Source: Sphingomicrobium aestuariivivum
GTDB lineage: Bacteria; Pseudomonadota; Alphaproteobacteria; Sphingomonadales; Sphingomonadaceae
Length of the DNA stretch: 64,000 nucleotides
Direction: 5' to 3'
Assembly (NCBI RefSeq): GCF_024721585.1
Contig: NZ_CP102629.1
Location: forward strand, 2,281,961 to 2,345,960
Within the stretch, counting starts at the first letter, position 1. Each line of letters starts with the position of its first letter. The position numbers and the translations under genes were made by a program. Below the pieces are notes generated by a model. It was given only the letters and a program-made list of their open reading frames with translations, was not told where the DNA came from and ran no database searches. Positions 52,304-60,335 of the stretch are shown here, one piece after another.

Positions 52304-53245
52304 ATGCCTGCCTCGTTCGGAGCGCATCGCGCGTTGCCGCAGGGCACGCGTGACTATGAGAGCGCCCGCGCCGCGCTCAGCGCCTTCCTGCGCGCGCGAA
52401 ACGCGCGTCGCCTCATCTGTCCCGCCTACATATGCACCGCCATCTTCGATGCCGCGCGCCATGCCGGCGTGGACGTCGAGACCTATCCGCTCTCCGAAAA
52501 TCTCCAGCCCGCGACGACGCTGTCGCTGCAGGACGGCGACTTTGTCCTCCTGGTCGACTATTTCGGCCTCAACGCGAGCGGGATCGACGAGGCGCTGGCC
52601 TCGCTCGACCCCGCGCGGGTCATTGTCGATGCTTCGCAAGCCTGGTTCGCCCCGACCCGTCCGGGCGTTGCCGCCACGATCCGCTCGCCGCGCAAGTTTC
52701 TGCCCGTTGCTGATGGCGGCGTGCTAAACGCTGAGCCCTTGCCGCCTGTCGAGCCAGCCGACGAACGCGCCGCGCATGAGAGAATTCGCTACCTCCTCGA
52801 GCGCATCGGTGCTCAGCCTGACGCAACCCGCGAAGCCTATCTCGCGGCAGAGGCGATGCTCGAGACGATCAGCGACCGCGCCATGCCGTTTCAAACCCGT
52901 GCGATCATCGACGCGCTCGATAAGGACGCCATCGCCAGTGCTCGCCGAGCCAACTTTACGCGCTTCGAGGCTCTGCTTGGCGACAGCAACGGCTGGCGCT
53001 GGAACCTTGGCCAACAGGTCCCGCTTGCTTACCCCTTCACCATCGGGCGAACGGACCTTCGCGCCCACCTGATCAGAAAGCGTCTCTTCACACCGCGTTA
53101 CTGGCCCGGCATCACCGTTACCGAGCCGGTCGAACGTCGGCTGCTCGAAGAGACGGTTTTCCTGCCGATCGACGAACGGTACGACGAGCATGACATCGCG
53201 CGTATGGCCGACCTCACGCTCGAGACCATCAAGGAGCTCTCATGA
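52304..53245 (+). CDS. Divergent fold-type-I aminotransferase-like protein
   Basis: A 313-aa protein with the order of a DegT/AspC-like fold but short. LICPAYICTAIFDAARHAGVDV resembles the substrate-side start, FVLLVDYFGLNASG and RVIVDASQAWFAPT give the Asp-x-x-x-Trp that would stack on PLP, and SPRKFLPVADGGVL offers a Lys in the right place for the Schiff base. The C-terminal small domain is present but reduced. It may be a real aminotransferase or a non-catalytic relative. The ATG at 52304 is 1 nt after the previous stop. Confidence 0.68.
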   Translation: MPASFGAHRALPQGTRDYESARAALSAFLRARNARRLICPAYICTAIFDAARHAGVDVETYPLSENLQPATTLSLQDGDFVLLVDYFGLNASGIDEALASLDPARVIVDASQAWFAPTRPGVAATIRSPRKFLPVADGGVLNAEPLPPVEPADERAAHERIRYLLERIGAQPDATREAYLAAEAMLETISDRAMPFQTRAIIDALDKDAIASARRANFTRFEALLGDSNGWRWNLGQQVPLAYPFTIGRTDLRAHLIRKRLFTPRYWPGITVTEPVERRLLEETVFLPIDERYDEHDIARMADLTLETIKELS

Positions 53246-53802
53246 ACATCCAAGGCAAGAAAGTCGTTCTGCGCGCGATTGAGCAAGATGATCTTCCCGC
53301 GCTGCACCGCTGGGCGAACGAGCCCGAGATCCAGTCACTCCTTGGCGGCTGGCACTTCCCCGTCTCGATGCAGGACCAGCAGCGTTGGTTCGAAGCGCTG
53401 AGCGTAAATTCGCTCAACCAGCGTTTCGCCATCACCACCGCAGAGAATGGCTTGGTAGGAACCGCCAACATCGTCTCGATCGACTGGCAGAACCGCAACG
53501 CCTTCCACGGCATGCTACTGGGCGATGCCGACCTGCGCGGCACCGGTGTTGCGCTCGACACGGTGATGACCGTCATGCGCTACGCTTTTGAGGAATTGGG
53601 GCTTCATCGCCTCGACGGCGACATGATTGCTACCAATGAACGCTCGATCGATTTCTACCTACGCAAATGCGGATGGGTCGAGGAAGGCCGCAAGTCGGGC
53701 TGGTATTATCGCGGCGGCGAACGGCACGATAAGGTCGTGGTAGGCATCACTGCTGACCAGTATAGCGCGCATGTTGAGGAAATCGGCTACTGGAATGATT
53801 GA
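53242..53802 (+). CDS. GNAT-family N-acetyltransferase
   Basis: A 186-aa acetyltransferase of the RimJ/WbpD-like GNAT type: KVVLRAIEQDDLPALHRWANEPEIQ at the start, the acetyl-CoA loop GDADLRGTGVALDTVMTVMRYAFEELGLHRLDGD and the late NERSIDFYLRKCGW. In this place it probably acetylates an amino sugar made by the neighbouring aminotransferase. ATG overlaps the previous stop (ATGA) and the next gene begins 8 nt before its stop. Confidence 0.88.
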   Translation: MNIQGKKVVLRAIEQDDLPALHRWANEPEIQSLLGGWHFPVSMQDQQRWFEALSVNSLNQRFAITTAENGLVGTANIVSIDWQNRNAFHGMLLGDADLRGTGVALDTVMTVMRYAFEELGLHRLDGDMIATNERSIDFYLRKCGWVEEGRKSGWYYRGGERHDKVVVGITADQYSAHVEEIGYWND

Positions 53803-54823
53803 CGCTGGCGACCTGACGGTCGACGTGGTGCGCGGCGCTGGGCCATGGACGCAGGCGCTTAACGACCTCGGGCGACACGATTTCTTCCATACGTTCGATT
53901 TCCATCGTGCCAGCCAAGGCGAAGGCGAGGGCGACCCGGTCGCGCTCGTCGCGCGCGTCGCCGGCAAGGCCGCGGGCTTCTGGCCGATGCTCGAACGCGC
54001 GATCGAGGGCAGCGATGCGACCGACCTTGTCTCGGTCTACGGCTATGCCGGCCCGCTGTTCGCCGAGGACGTCGACAGCGGACAGGTCGTGACCGCGATG
54101 CGCGAGGCGTGGGCGCGCACAGGCGCAGTCTCGCTCTTCTCACGCATGCATCCCTTGTTCGTCGATCAACTCGAGTCAGATCTTCGTGGTAAGCCAAGCG
54201 GAGAGGTCGTCGTCATCAACGTCTCTTCCGACGATACACCGCCATCGGGCTATCGCGGGAGTCACCGACGCGAGATCAACAAGCTGGTTGAGCAGGGCGT
54301 GACGGTCGATCGCCGCACCGACACCGAGGCGCTCGCCCTCTTTGTCGATATTTATCACGAACAGATGAACGCTCTGGGCGCAGGCGCGCGCTACTATTTC
54401 GGAGAGCCCTTCTACAAAGCGATGATGGCTACCAGGGACTTCCACACGGACATCTTTTTAGCTTCGCTCGACGGAGAGCCTGCCGCCGCCGCAATGTTCG
54501 TGACGACCGGCGATGTCATGCAATATTTCCTCTCCGGCACGCGCACCGCGCACCGTAAACTGGCAACCAACAAGCTGCTGATCGCCCGCGCCCACGAACG
54601 CGCCATCGAGACCGGCGTCACGCGCATAGTGCTGGGCGGCGGGGTCGGCGGTGAAAAGGACGCGCTTTTCAAGTTCAAGGCGGGCTTTTCCAAGTCCACC
54701 GCGCCCTTCCATCTCGTGCGCGAAGTGCTCGACACCGAAGCCTATGCCCGCCTGTGCGACGAGCGCGGCATCGATGCCGCCGCGACTTCCTTTTTTCCAG
54801 CCTACCGAGTGCCGACATGCTAA
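53795..54823 (+). CDS. FemAB-like aminoacyltransferase (GNAT fold)
   Basis: A 342-aa protein with two GNAT-like halves as in FemABX and the XrtA-type FemAB proteins. Conserved elements are DFFHTFDFHRASQ near residue 25, GYAGPLFAEDVDSG, SHRREINKLVEQGV (helix with basic residues), YFGEPFYKAMMATRDF and AAAMFVTTGDVMQYFLSGT, with GGGVGGEKDALFKFKAGF late. It could attach an amino acid to the polysaccharide or another polymer, using charged tRNA. Start at ATG 53795 is preferred to ATG 53771. Confidence 0.82.
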   Translation: MIDAGDLTVDVVRGAGPWTQALNDLGRHDFFHTFDFHRASQGEGEGDPVALVARVAGKAAGFWPMLERAIEGSDATDLVSVYGYAGPLFAEDVDSGQVVTAMREAWARTGAVSLFSRMHPLFVDQLESDLRGKPSGEVVVINVSSDDTPPSGYRGSHRREINKLVEQGVTVDRRTDTEALALFVDIYHEQMNALGAGARYYFGEPFYKAMMATRDFHTDIFLASLDGEPAAAAMFVTTGDVMQYFLSGTRTAHRKLATNKLLIARAHERAIETGVTRIVLGGGVGGEKDALFKFKAGFSKSTAPFHLVREVLDTEAYARLCDERGIDAAATSFFPAYRVPTC

Positions 54824-56019
54824 ACAGTCCCTTCGCGCCCTGGCCCTCCTTCACGCAGGAAGAAGCCGACGCGGCCGCGCGCGTGCTCCTTTCGAACCGC
54901 GTCAACTACTGGACTGGCACCGAGGGGCGTGAATTCGAGCGCGAGTTCGCGGCCTTCGCCGATGCAGAGCACGCTATTGCGCTGACCAACGGGACGGTCG
55001 CACTGGATCTCGCGCTCCACGGCTTGGGCGTCGGCAGCGCCAATGGCGGTAGCGCAAGCGATGAAGTCGTCGTTACCCCACGCACCTTCCTAGCCTCGGT
55101 ATCCTCTGTCGTGAATGCCGGGGCGGTTCCGGTCTTCGCCGACGTCGATCCCGACAGTGGTAACATCGAGGCGGACACGATCGCCCCGGTCATCACGGAG
55201 CGCACCCGCGCGATCGTCGTCGTTCATCTCGCCGGTTGGCCCGCCGATATGGACGCAATCATGGATTTCGCGCGCCCTCACGGCATCAAGGTAATCGAAG
55301 ATTGCGCGCAGGCCCACGGCGCCCGCTACAAGGGGCGTAGCGTTGGGTCGATCGGCGATGTCGGCGCCTGGTCGTTCTGCCAAGACAAGATCATGACCAC
55401 CGGCGGCGAAGGCGGCATGGTTACCTGCAACGACGAGGCACTGTGGCGGCGCATGTGGTCCTTCAAGGATCATGGCAAGAGCTGGGAGGCGGTTTACGAG
55501 CGCGAACACCCGCCGGGCTTTCGTTGGCTACATGAGGATTTCGGTACCAACTGGCGAATGACCGAGGTTCAGGCCGTCATAGGTCGCATTCAACTCGATC
55601 GTATGGGAGAGTGGACCGAACGCCGCAACGCCAATGCGGCGCAGCTCATTGAGGCGCTCACGCCGGCGGTGGCGAGGGGAGCGGTTCGCGTTCCGCGGCC
55701 AGGCGCGGACCGCGTTCATGCCGATTACAAGTTTTACGCCTATGTCGATCCCACGGCGCTATCGCTCGGATGGGACCGAGATCGCATCGTTTCCGAGATC
55801 GTCGCCGAAGGCGTGCCCTGTTTCCAAGGGAGCTGTTCGGAGGTCTACCTGGAGAAAGCTTTCGAAGGCACAGGCTGGCGTCCCGACCCGCGCCTTCCAA
55901 ATGCGCGCGCTCTTGGTGAGACGAGCCTCATGTGGCTCGTGCATCCCACCCTGACGGAAGCGGAAATGGCACTAACGGCGAAAGTTACAGCGGATGTTCT
56001 GGATCGCGCCTCGAGTTAG
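54817..56019 (+). CDS. DegT/DnrJ/EryC1 sugar aminotransferase
   Basis: A 400-aa PLP-dependent aminotransferase. ALTNGTVALDLALHGLGVG, VVTPRTFLASVSSVVNAGAVPVF, VIEDCAQAHGARYKGRSVGSIGD and the Schiff-base Lys in WSFCQDKIMTTGGEGG near residue 195 are all normal for the family. It likely adds an amino group at C4 or C3 of a keto sugar, perhaps made by the dehydratase encoded next door. Its stop overlaps the stop of that convergent gene by 3 nt. Confidence 0.92.
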   Translation: MLNSPFAPWPSFTQEEADAAARVLLSNRVNYWTGTEGREFEREFAAFADAEHAIALTNGTVALDLALHGLGVGSANGGSASDEVVVTPRTFLASVSSVVNAGAVPVFADVDPDSGNIEADTIAPVITERTRAIVVVHLAGWPADMDAIMDFARPHGIKVIEDCAQAHGARYKGRSVGSIGDVGAWSFCQDKIMTTGGEGGMVTCNDEALWRRMWSFKDHGKSWEAVYEREHPPGFRWLHEDFGTNWRMTEVQAVIGRIQLDRMGEWTERRNANAAQLIEALTPAVARGAVRVPRPGADRVHADYKFYAYVDPTALSLGWDRDRIVSEIVAEGVPCFQGSCSEVYLEKAFEGTGWRPDPRLPNARALGETSLMWLVHPTLTEAEMALTAKVTADVLDRASS

Positions 56020-57968
56020 CTGGCCAGTCGCAGCGGCTCGACCGTTTCCTCTCCAAAGCCGGGCACGCACTTTGCTAGGACACTAAGTGCAGTCTCATCG
56101 TCGTGGTCCCTACAAGCCTCAATGAGCTTGGTGACGTCCACCTGAATCTCGTTCCAAGGCATGAACTGTTCGCGACCGCGCACAATGCGCGGATGCTTCG
56201 TGACCTCCGCATCCGCATCAATCAGAAGCTCTTCGTAGAGTTTCTCGCCTGGACGTAGACCTGTTTCGACGATCTCGATATCGCCATCGGGCCTGTTCGC
56301 ATCCCGAACAGTAAGGCCAGATAGCTCGACCATTTTCTCGGCAAGGTCACGGATGCGGATTGGATCGCCCATGTCCAAGAGGAAAATGTCGCCGGCCGAT
56401 CCCATGGCTCCGGCTTGAATTACTAGCAAGGCAGCTTCGGGAATGGTCATGAAATAGCGGGTAACGTCGCCATGCGTGAGAGTGATCGGACCGTTTGCAG
56501 CAATTTGCGAACGGAAGAGCGGCACAACAGAACCCGACGAGCCTAGGACGTTGCCGAAGCGTACGGCGGAGTAGGCCATGCGAGGGTTCTCTGCTGCACG
56601 TGCTTGGACGATCAATTCACACATGCGCTTCGACGCGCCCATCACATTAGTCGGTCGGACCGCCTTATCGGTGCTTACAAGGGTGAACCGCTCGCACCCG
56701 AAGCGCTCAGCAGCCTCGAGAATTCTGAGTGTCGAAACCACGTTGTTCACAATACCCGTCGTGGCGTTCGCTTCCACCAAGGGAACGTGTTTGTACGCAG
56801 CGGCGTGATATACGAGCTCCGGTCGTCCCATACGAAAGATGCGCTCGACATCTACGCTGTCGCCGACGTCGGCGAGGAGCGGCACGATTTCCAAGTCGAC
56901 GCCGAGCTTCGCGGACAGAGCCGTTAATTCTCCCTCGATCGTATATAGCGCCAGCTCACTCCGCTCAGCCAAAAGAATTCGGCTTGGTCCTAGCTGCGCA
57001 ATTTGGCGACAGAGTTCACTGCCAATCGAGCCGCCGGCACCGGTAACGAGAACAGATTTGCCTCGAATGGTGTCGAGCAAATCCGAAAGAGGCGCAACGG
57101 GTTCGCGCCCCAACAAATCCTCAATCTTCACTTCGCGAAGATCTCCCACGCTAACGCGACCAGAGGCAAGATCGCGAAGGCTCGGGAGTTTGCGTACTGT
57201 TGCCGACGGCCAGTGCTTATGCACGAGATCGACAGCAGCGCTGTTGGCCGCGCGCGACGGTCGATCGAGTGCGATGAGGAGTTCATCCACCTGGTTTTGA
57301 GAAAGAAATTCATCAGCGCCAGAGCCATCAACGACCGGCCTGCCTTCAAGGCGCTTGCCCTTCATGGAGCCGTCGTGATCGACGAAAGCGAGGAGTTCTA
57401 TGCCAGGATCGAACCGTAACGAGCGTCCAAGCGCCAGCGCTGCGTCTTGCGCCCCATATACGACAACGGCTTTGCGGTTTTGCGGGCCATCATGGGAAAG
57501 CTGGGAGAGCATAGCCGCGAGCGAAACGCGCGAAATGGTAGCGAACATAAACATCACGAGCGGCTGCAGCACGCCCATCGTCCTGGGTGTTCCGAACGGC
57601 GCATAAATGACGAGGAATGCCGCGAGAAAGCCGCCAACCATGAAACAGGTTTTGGCAAGTATGTAGAGAGTGTTGAAGCCGAAGTTCCGTATCGAAAGCT
57701 TATACGTGCCCAAGGCCCAAGCGACCACCACCCAGGCACCGAGGCTGAGCGAAGTGACATAAAGGAACCGCTCGACTGGCATCGCGGAGATGCCGACGCG
57801 CAGAGCGTAGGCGACCGGAACGGACACCAGCACCGCCGCAATATCTAAGAGGACAACGAAGCTGGAGCGCTGGCGCGAATTGAGGCCAAGAAGATACCGG
57901 ACAAGCTTGCGTGCTTGGTCGTTCAAAAAGGCATAGGGGCCGGACACGGGAGACTTACTTTCAATCAT
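56016..57968 (-). CDS. Membrane NDP-sugar 4,6-dehydratase/epimerase, WbpM/CapD-like
   Basis: A 650-aa protein. Four N-terminal helices (residues 35-145) are followed by a CoA-binding-like Rossmann region (KAVVVYGAQDAALALGRSL) and an extended-SDR catalytic domain with VLVTGAGGSIGSELCRQIAQLGP. The C-terminal half also has VYHAAAYKHVPLVEANA, STDKAVRPTNVMGASKRMCE and a GDIEIVETGLRPGEKLYEEL tail. WbpM-type enzymes turn UDP-GlcNAc into a 4-keto-6-deoxy sugar. The catalytic Tyr of a standard SDR is replaced by Met (MGASKRM), as known for this family. It is on the opposite strand from the rest of the locus. Confidence 0.92.
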   Translation of the reverse strand: MIESKSPVSGPYAFLNDQARKLVRYLLGLNSRQRSSFVVLLDIAAVLVSVPVAYALRVGISAMPVERFLYVTSLSLGAWVVVAWALGTYKLSIRNFGFNTLYILAKTCFMVGGFLAAFLVIYAPFGTPRTMGVLQPLVMFMFATISRVSLAAMLSQLSHDGPQNRKAVVVYGAQDAALALGRSLRFDPGIELLAFVDHDGSMKGKRLEGRPVVDGSGADEFLSQNQVDELLIALDRPSRAANSAAVDLVHKHWPSATVRKLPSLRDLASGRVSVGDLREVKIEDLLGREPVAPLSDLLDTIRGKSVLVTGAGGSIGSELCRQIAQLGPSRILLAERSELALYTIEGELTALSAKLGVDLEIVPLLADVGDSVDVERIFRMGRPELVYHAAAYKHVPLVEANATTGIVNNVVSTLRILEAAERFGCERFTLVSTDKAVRPTNVMGASKRMCELIVQARAAENPRMAYSAVRFGNVLGSSGSVVPLFRSQIAANGPITLTHGDVTRYFMTIPEAALLVIQAGAMGSAGDIFLLDMGDPIRIRDLAEKMVELSGLTVRDANRPDGDIEIVETGLRPGEKLYEELLIDADAEVTKHPRIVRGREQFMPWNEIQVDVTKLIEACRDHDDETALSVLAKCVPGFGEETVEPLRLAS

Positions 57969-58641
57969 GACAACGCCCCTCGGGGCTGCGCCGGCTATCA
58001 GCCAGGCAGCACGCGCTGAGCGTGATTGCGCACTTCGATACGGCCATGCCGTGCCTGATCAATGGATCCTCCCCTTACGCACAGAGGTCGTTACCTTCGA
58101 CCCTGCATTAATCGCTGCGTTATTGAGATAGGGTTAAGGGTTCAAGGGCTTATTCGCGCTCGCACCGCTTCTTCCTCAGGGCTCAACCACCAGTTTCCCT
58201 AGAAAAGTGCGGGGAGGGGCTGAGCGGGTTGCAAGAACACAAAAAACTCTAGCGATTAGAAATGGAAGGTCGGAGCCGGGTAAGCTCGAGGAATGTCGTT
58301 GAAGCGCGGAAAGCAGCTCGGGGGGATCGCCGACCATTGGCCGCCGAAGCGAACCACCTTCGGTTCACGCTACGTCGGCTTGGCGACATTATTTAACCAA
58401 GAATTTTGAACTCTTCTGGTGCCGGCCACCGCCAAAATTCACTATAAACCAGCGCGGTGGGGTCTATCTCGACGGCGCCCCCTTCGCCCTCGACTGGAAG
58501 TCGATGGAGGCAACCATCAGCGAAATACGCCTCTGACAAGAAGAGAGCGCTTGCATTGTAGGATTCTATGCGGTCACTTTAGTTATCGATGTGCCGGATC
58601 GGCGCCCGGGGTATTCCAAAGAGATTGCCTCGGGCGTCTTT
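57969..58641. other. Gene-free 673-nt stretch between the dehydratase and nuclease genes
   Basis: AT-richer than the flanks. I see no convincing start-to-stop gene. A plus-strand frame stays open from 58303 to the TGA at 58534-58536 and ends in protein-like codons (GGVYLDGAPFALDWKSMEA), but it has no start codon, so it may be a gene remnant. A hairpin CCGAAG-N8-CTTCGG lies near 58345. Promoter sequence for the dehydratase must be in the first 100 nt but is not clear. Confidence 0.5.
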
Positions 58642-58647
58642 CTATTT
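58603..58647. terminator. Hairpin with T-rich flank, probably bidirectional terminator
   Basis: CGCCCGGGG (58603-58611) pairs with CCTCGGGCG (58628-58636) through one G-T pair, with a 16-nt loop. The plus side is followed by TCTTTCTATTT. On the minus strand it begins 5 nt after the stop of the nuclease gene, so it can end that transcript too. Confidence 0.6.
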
Positions 58648-59076
58648 GCACTGATGCCGACCCCAGTAGCGAGCCCATCGCTCAGCGTTTCCGCTCGCAA
58701 CCATCGCACAAGAAAGATCGACGCCCGACGCGGTCACGCACCACGCGCCCGTACGAGACCCGCCCGCCGAGCCGGTGGAAACGCATCGCATTGTCGGCGC
58801 TCGCACCACGACGTGACCGTGCGAAAGCGATCCACGCGGCCCGCCGAGGAGATTCACGAGCGCGTCACGTGCTGCAGCACCCGATGCCGCAGGGCATGGA
58901 TGGCCCGCGCGACACTCATCATCAATCTCGCGGGCCGCAATACCCGACAGTCTGATGCGCGGTCCCTCTTCGCACCAGATAGGTCCGTCGCCATCCCAAA
59001 CTGCGGTTGGCGTGCAGTCGAAGACGGTACCCGCGGATGGAACAGGGGCTATCAGGAGAAGAGCGGCAGTAAGCAT
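58642..59076 (-). CDS. Secreted thermonuclease-like (SNase) protein
   Basis: A 144-aa protein with a signal peptide (MLTAALLLIAPVPSAG) and a short SNase-type domain: VFDCTPTAVWDGDGPIWCEEG, then RIRLSGIAAREIDDEC and AARDALVNLL. This fits the small exported nuclease-like proteins common in sphingomonads and rhizobia, in which DGD and RLxGIxAPE-like motifs remain. Here APE reads AARE and several catalytic residues of S. aureus nuclease are not obvious, so activity is uncertain. AAGGAAATTCA precedes the ATG. The Excalibur gene lies 83 nt upstream on the same strand. Confidence 0.78.
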   Translation of the reverse strand: MLTAALLLIAPVPSAGTVFDCTPTAVWDGDGPIWCEEGPRIRLSGIAAREIDDECRAGHPCPAASGAAARDALVNLLGGPRGSLSHGHVVVRAPTMRCVSTGSAGGSRTGAWCVTASGVDLSCAMVASGNAERWARYWGRHQCK

Positions 59077-59159
59077 TGAATTTCCTTAAGCTTATACGGC
59101 GCGCTTCCGACGCATGGCTCGGGCAGGCCTTGAGAACGCGGGGTCGTCCGTCACCTGTC

Positions 59160-59441
59160 CTATTCGCATCCGATGCCGTCGTTGTCTCGGTCTAGATGAG
59201 GTGCGTATCCAGGACCCCCGCGCTTCACTGGCGCAGCACCTGCGGCCCTCGCTTCGCTACAGTTTCTATAGGAGACGCTGCTGGGATTGGTGGCACGCTG
59301 TACCGTCGGAGAGGGCCTCGCGCGCGAGCTGGCACGATGACAGTGATAGTCGCCGGTTTTCCGATTGTTATGGCAACCCTCCGCATTCAAGCCGCCCGGG
59401 TGGGTTATTGCCAGAGCAATGACAGCAAGCGTTACAGACAT
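59160..59441 (-). CDS. Secreted Excalibur calcium-binding domain protein
   Basis: A 93-aa protein: an N-terminal signal-like helix (MSVTLAVIALAITHPGG), a YHCH-type motif (GCHNNRKTGDYHCH), a Ser/Arg/Thr-rich linker, and a C-terminal Excalibur domain (YRNCSEARAAGAAP, then GYAPHLDRDNDGIGCE with the DxDxDGxxCE calcium loop). Such domains are often paired with SNase-type nucleases, matching the gene just downstream. ATG at 59441 sits after GGAGGGGAAAGAAG; the frame is open 12 codons further. Confidence 0.82.
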   Translation of the reverse strand: MSVTLAVIALAITHPGGLNAEGCHNNRKTGDYHCHRASSRARPSPTVQRATNPSSVSYRNCSEARAAGAAPVKRGGPGYAPHLDRDNDGIGCE

Positions 59442-59749
59442 CTTCTTTCCCCTCCGCCGATTCGGCAGACCGAGCATATCTTGATCGAGGTTAAAGGCTA
59501 GTCGATGATCCGTCGGATACGGCTATGTATGGGAATGTGGCGCTTATGATCTGGCTTCATCCGACGGGCAAGAAGTTAGAATGTAGACCAAGTATGGTCG
59601 CACTGCTGCCGACCTGCTGCGCTATGGAGCAGACCTAAAATCCAACGCTCTGGGGATGGAAGCCATGACCAAGTTCTGTTCGGACTTGGCTTACGCTTCC
59701 AGTTGTGCAGGCGGGTAGATGCCTTGCATCTACCCGCCCCAATTTGGGC
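59442..59749. other. Gene-free 308-nt stretch with inverted repeats
   Basis: Holds a perfect 9-bp inverted repeat, CCGTCGGAT (59510-59518) and ATCCGACGG (59559-59567), enclosing 40 nt, and the hairpin listed at 59710. I see no gene. Composition and repeats suggest old insertion or transfer debris. Confidence 0.4.
59710..59738 (-). terminator. Perfect 13-bp hairpin after the 87-aa gene
   Basis: GGCGGGTAGATGC - CTT - GCATCTACCCGCC, a 13-bp perfect stem with a 3-nt loop, 11 nt after the stop of the minus-strand gene that ends at 59750. There is no T run on either side, so it may be a terminator without one or an RNA-stability element. Confidence 0.5.
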
Positions 59750-60013
59750 TCACGTTTTAGGCGGCTGAGGCCAATCGATGTCACACAGAATGTCATTCAA
59801 GCGCTCAAGCTCAGAACTGATTTTGTCGAGAGCTTCGGAAGCCTTCAGATTGGCATAGGCTGCAGCGACCTCGGCAGGAATGATTTCGCCCTCCTTGGCA
59901 CTGAAGGTCACTCCCATGAAATTCCCTTCGTATTTAAACTCGGCCAACTTTTTCTCCATTTCGTATTGGTCAAACTCGGACCAAGTTTCTACGTCCCACA
60001 AACGTATTAGCAC
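59750..60013 (-). CDS. Small hypothetical protein, 87 aa
   Basis: An acidic protein with no recognised domain. The N-terminal half (LWDVETWSEFDQYEMEKKL, then YEGNFMGVTFSAKEG) is aromatic and beta-like; the C-terminal half (AAAYANLKASEALDKISSELERLNDILCDI) is a helix likely to form a coiled coil. GTG start without a strong ribosome site. Amino-acid composition is protein-like and a strong hairpin follows the stop, which together support a real gene. Neighbours give no functional clue. Confidence 0.5.
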   Translation of the reverse strand: MLIRLWDVETWSEFDQYEMEKKLAEFKYEGNFMGVTFSAKEGEIIPAEVAAAYANLKASEALDKISSELERLNDILCDIDWPQPPKT

Positions 60014-60335
60014 CTTATCAACGGCGGACTGGTTTCAGGCGCGATTGGGGAGGGGGCAGGCAGGGTGCCCCAGCGAGCGTCGTGAGCGCTTCTCGAAGGA
60101 GGATATCCGCGTCCATAACGGGCCGTTAGCGGGCTGGCAGCTATTGGTAGCTAATTTTGGCCGCGAAGGCAGCCTCAACAGATGGTGGATCGTGCTGGGT
60201 TCGCTACCAACCTAGAAGCGGATTTTCTCTACATTACTTCCGATGTCTCGCGGAAACGCCCGAAGCGATTCACATAGTGAAGCGGGAGCGTGGCTACCGC
60301 CGCGCTCCCGTCACCCTTGTTTCGCGTAACGCTTC
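60014..60335. other. Gene-free 322-nt stretch
   Basis: No gene found. A short plus-strand frame ending in a TAG just before 60280 (VDRAGFATNLEADFLYITSD) is protein-like but lacks a start and ribosome site; possibly a remnant. It also contains the autotransporter terminator candidate. Confidence 0.4.
60283..60310 (-). terminator. Terminator candidate of the autotransporter gene
   Basis: CGGGAGCG (60283-60290) pairs perfectly with CGCTCCCG (60303-60310), loop 12 nt, 25 nt after the autotransporter stop on the minus strand. No strong T run follows. Confidence 0.45.

Noticed and set aside
58303..58536. Plus-strand gene ending at the TGA at 58534
   Set aside because: The frame opens after a TGA and contains no usable start codon until near its end; at most a remnant.
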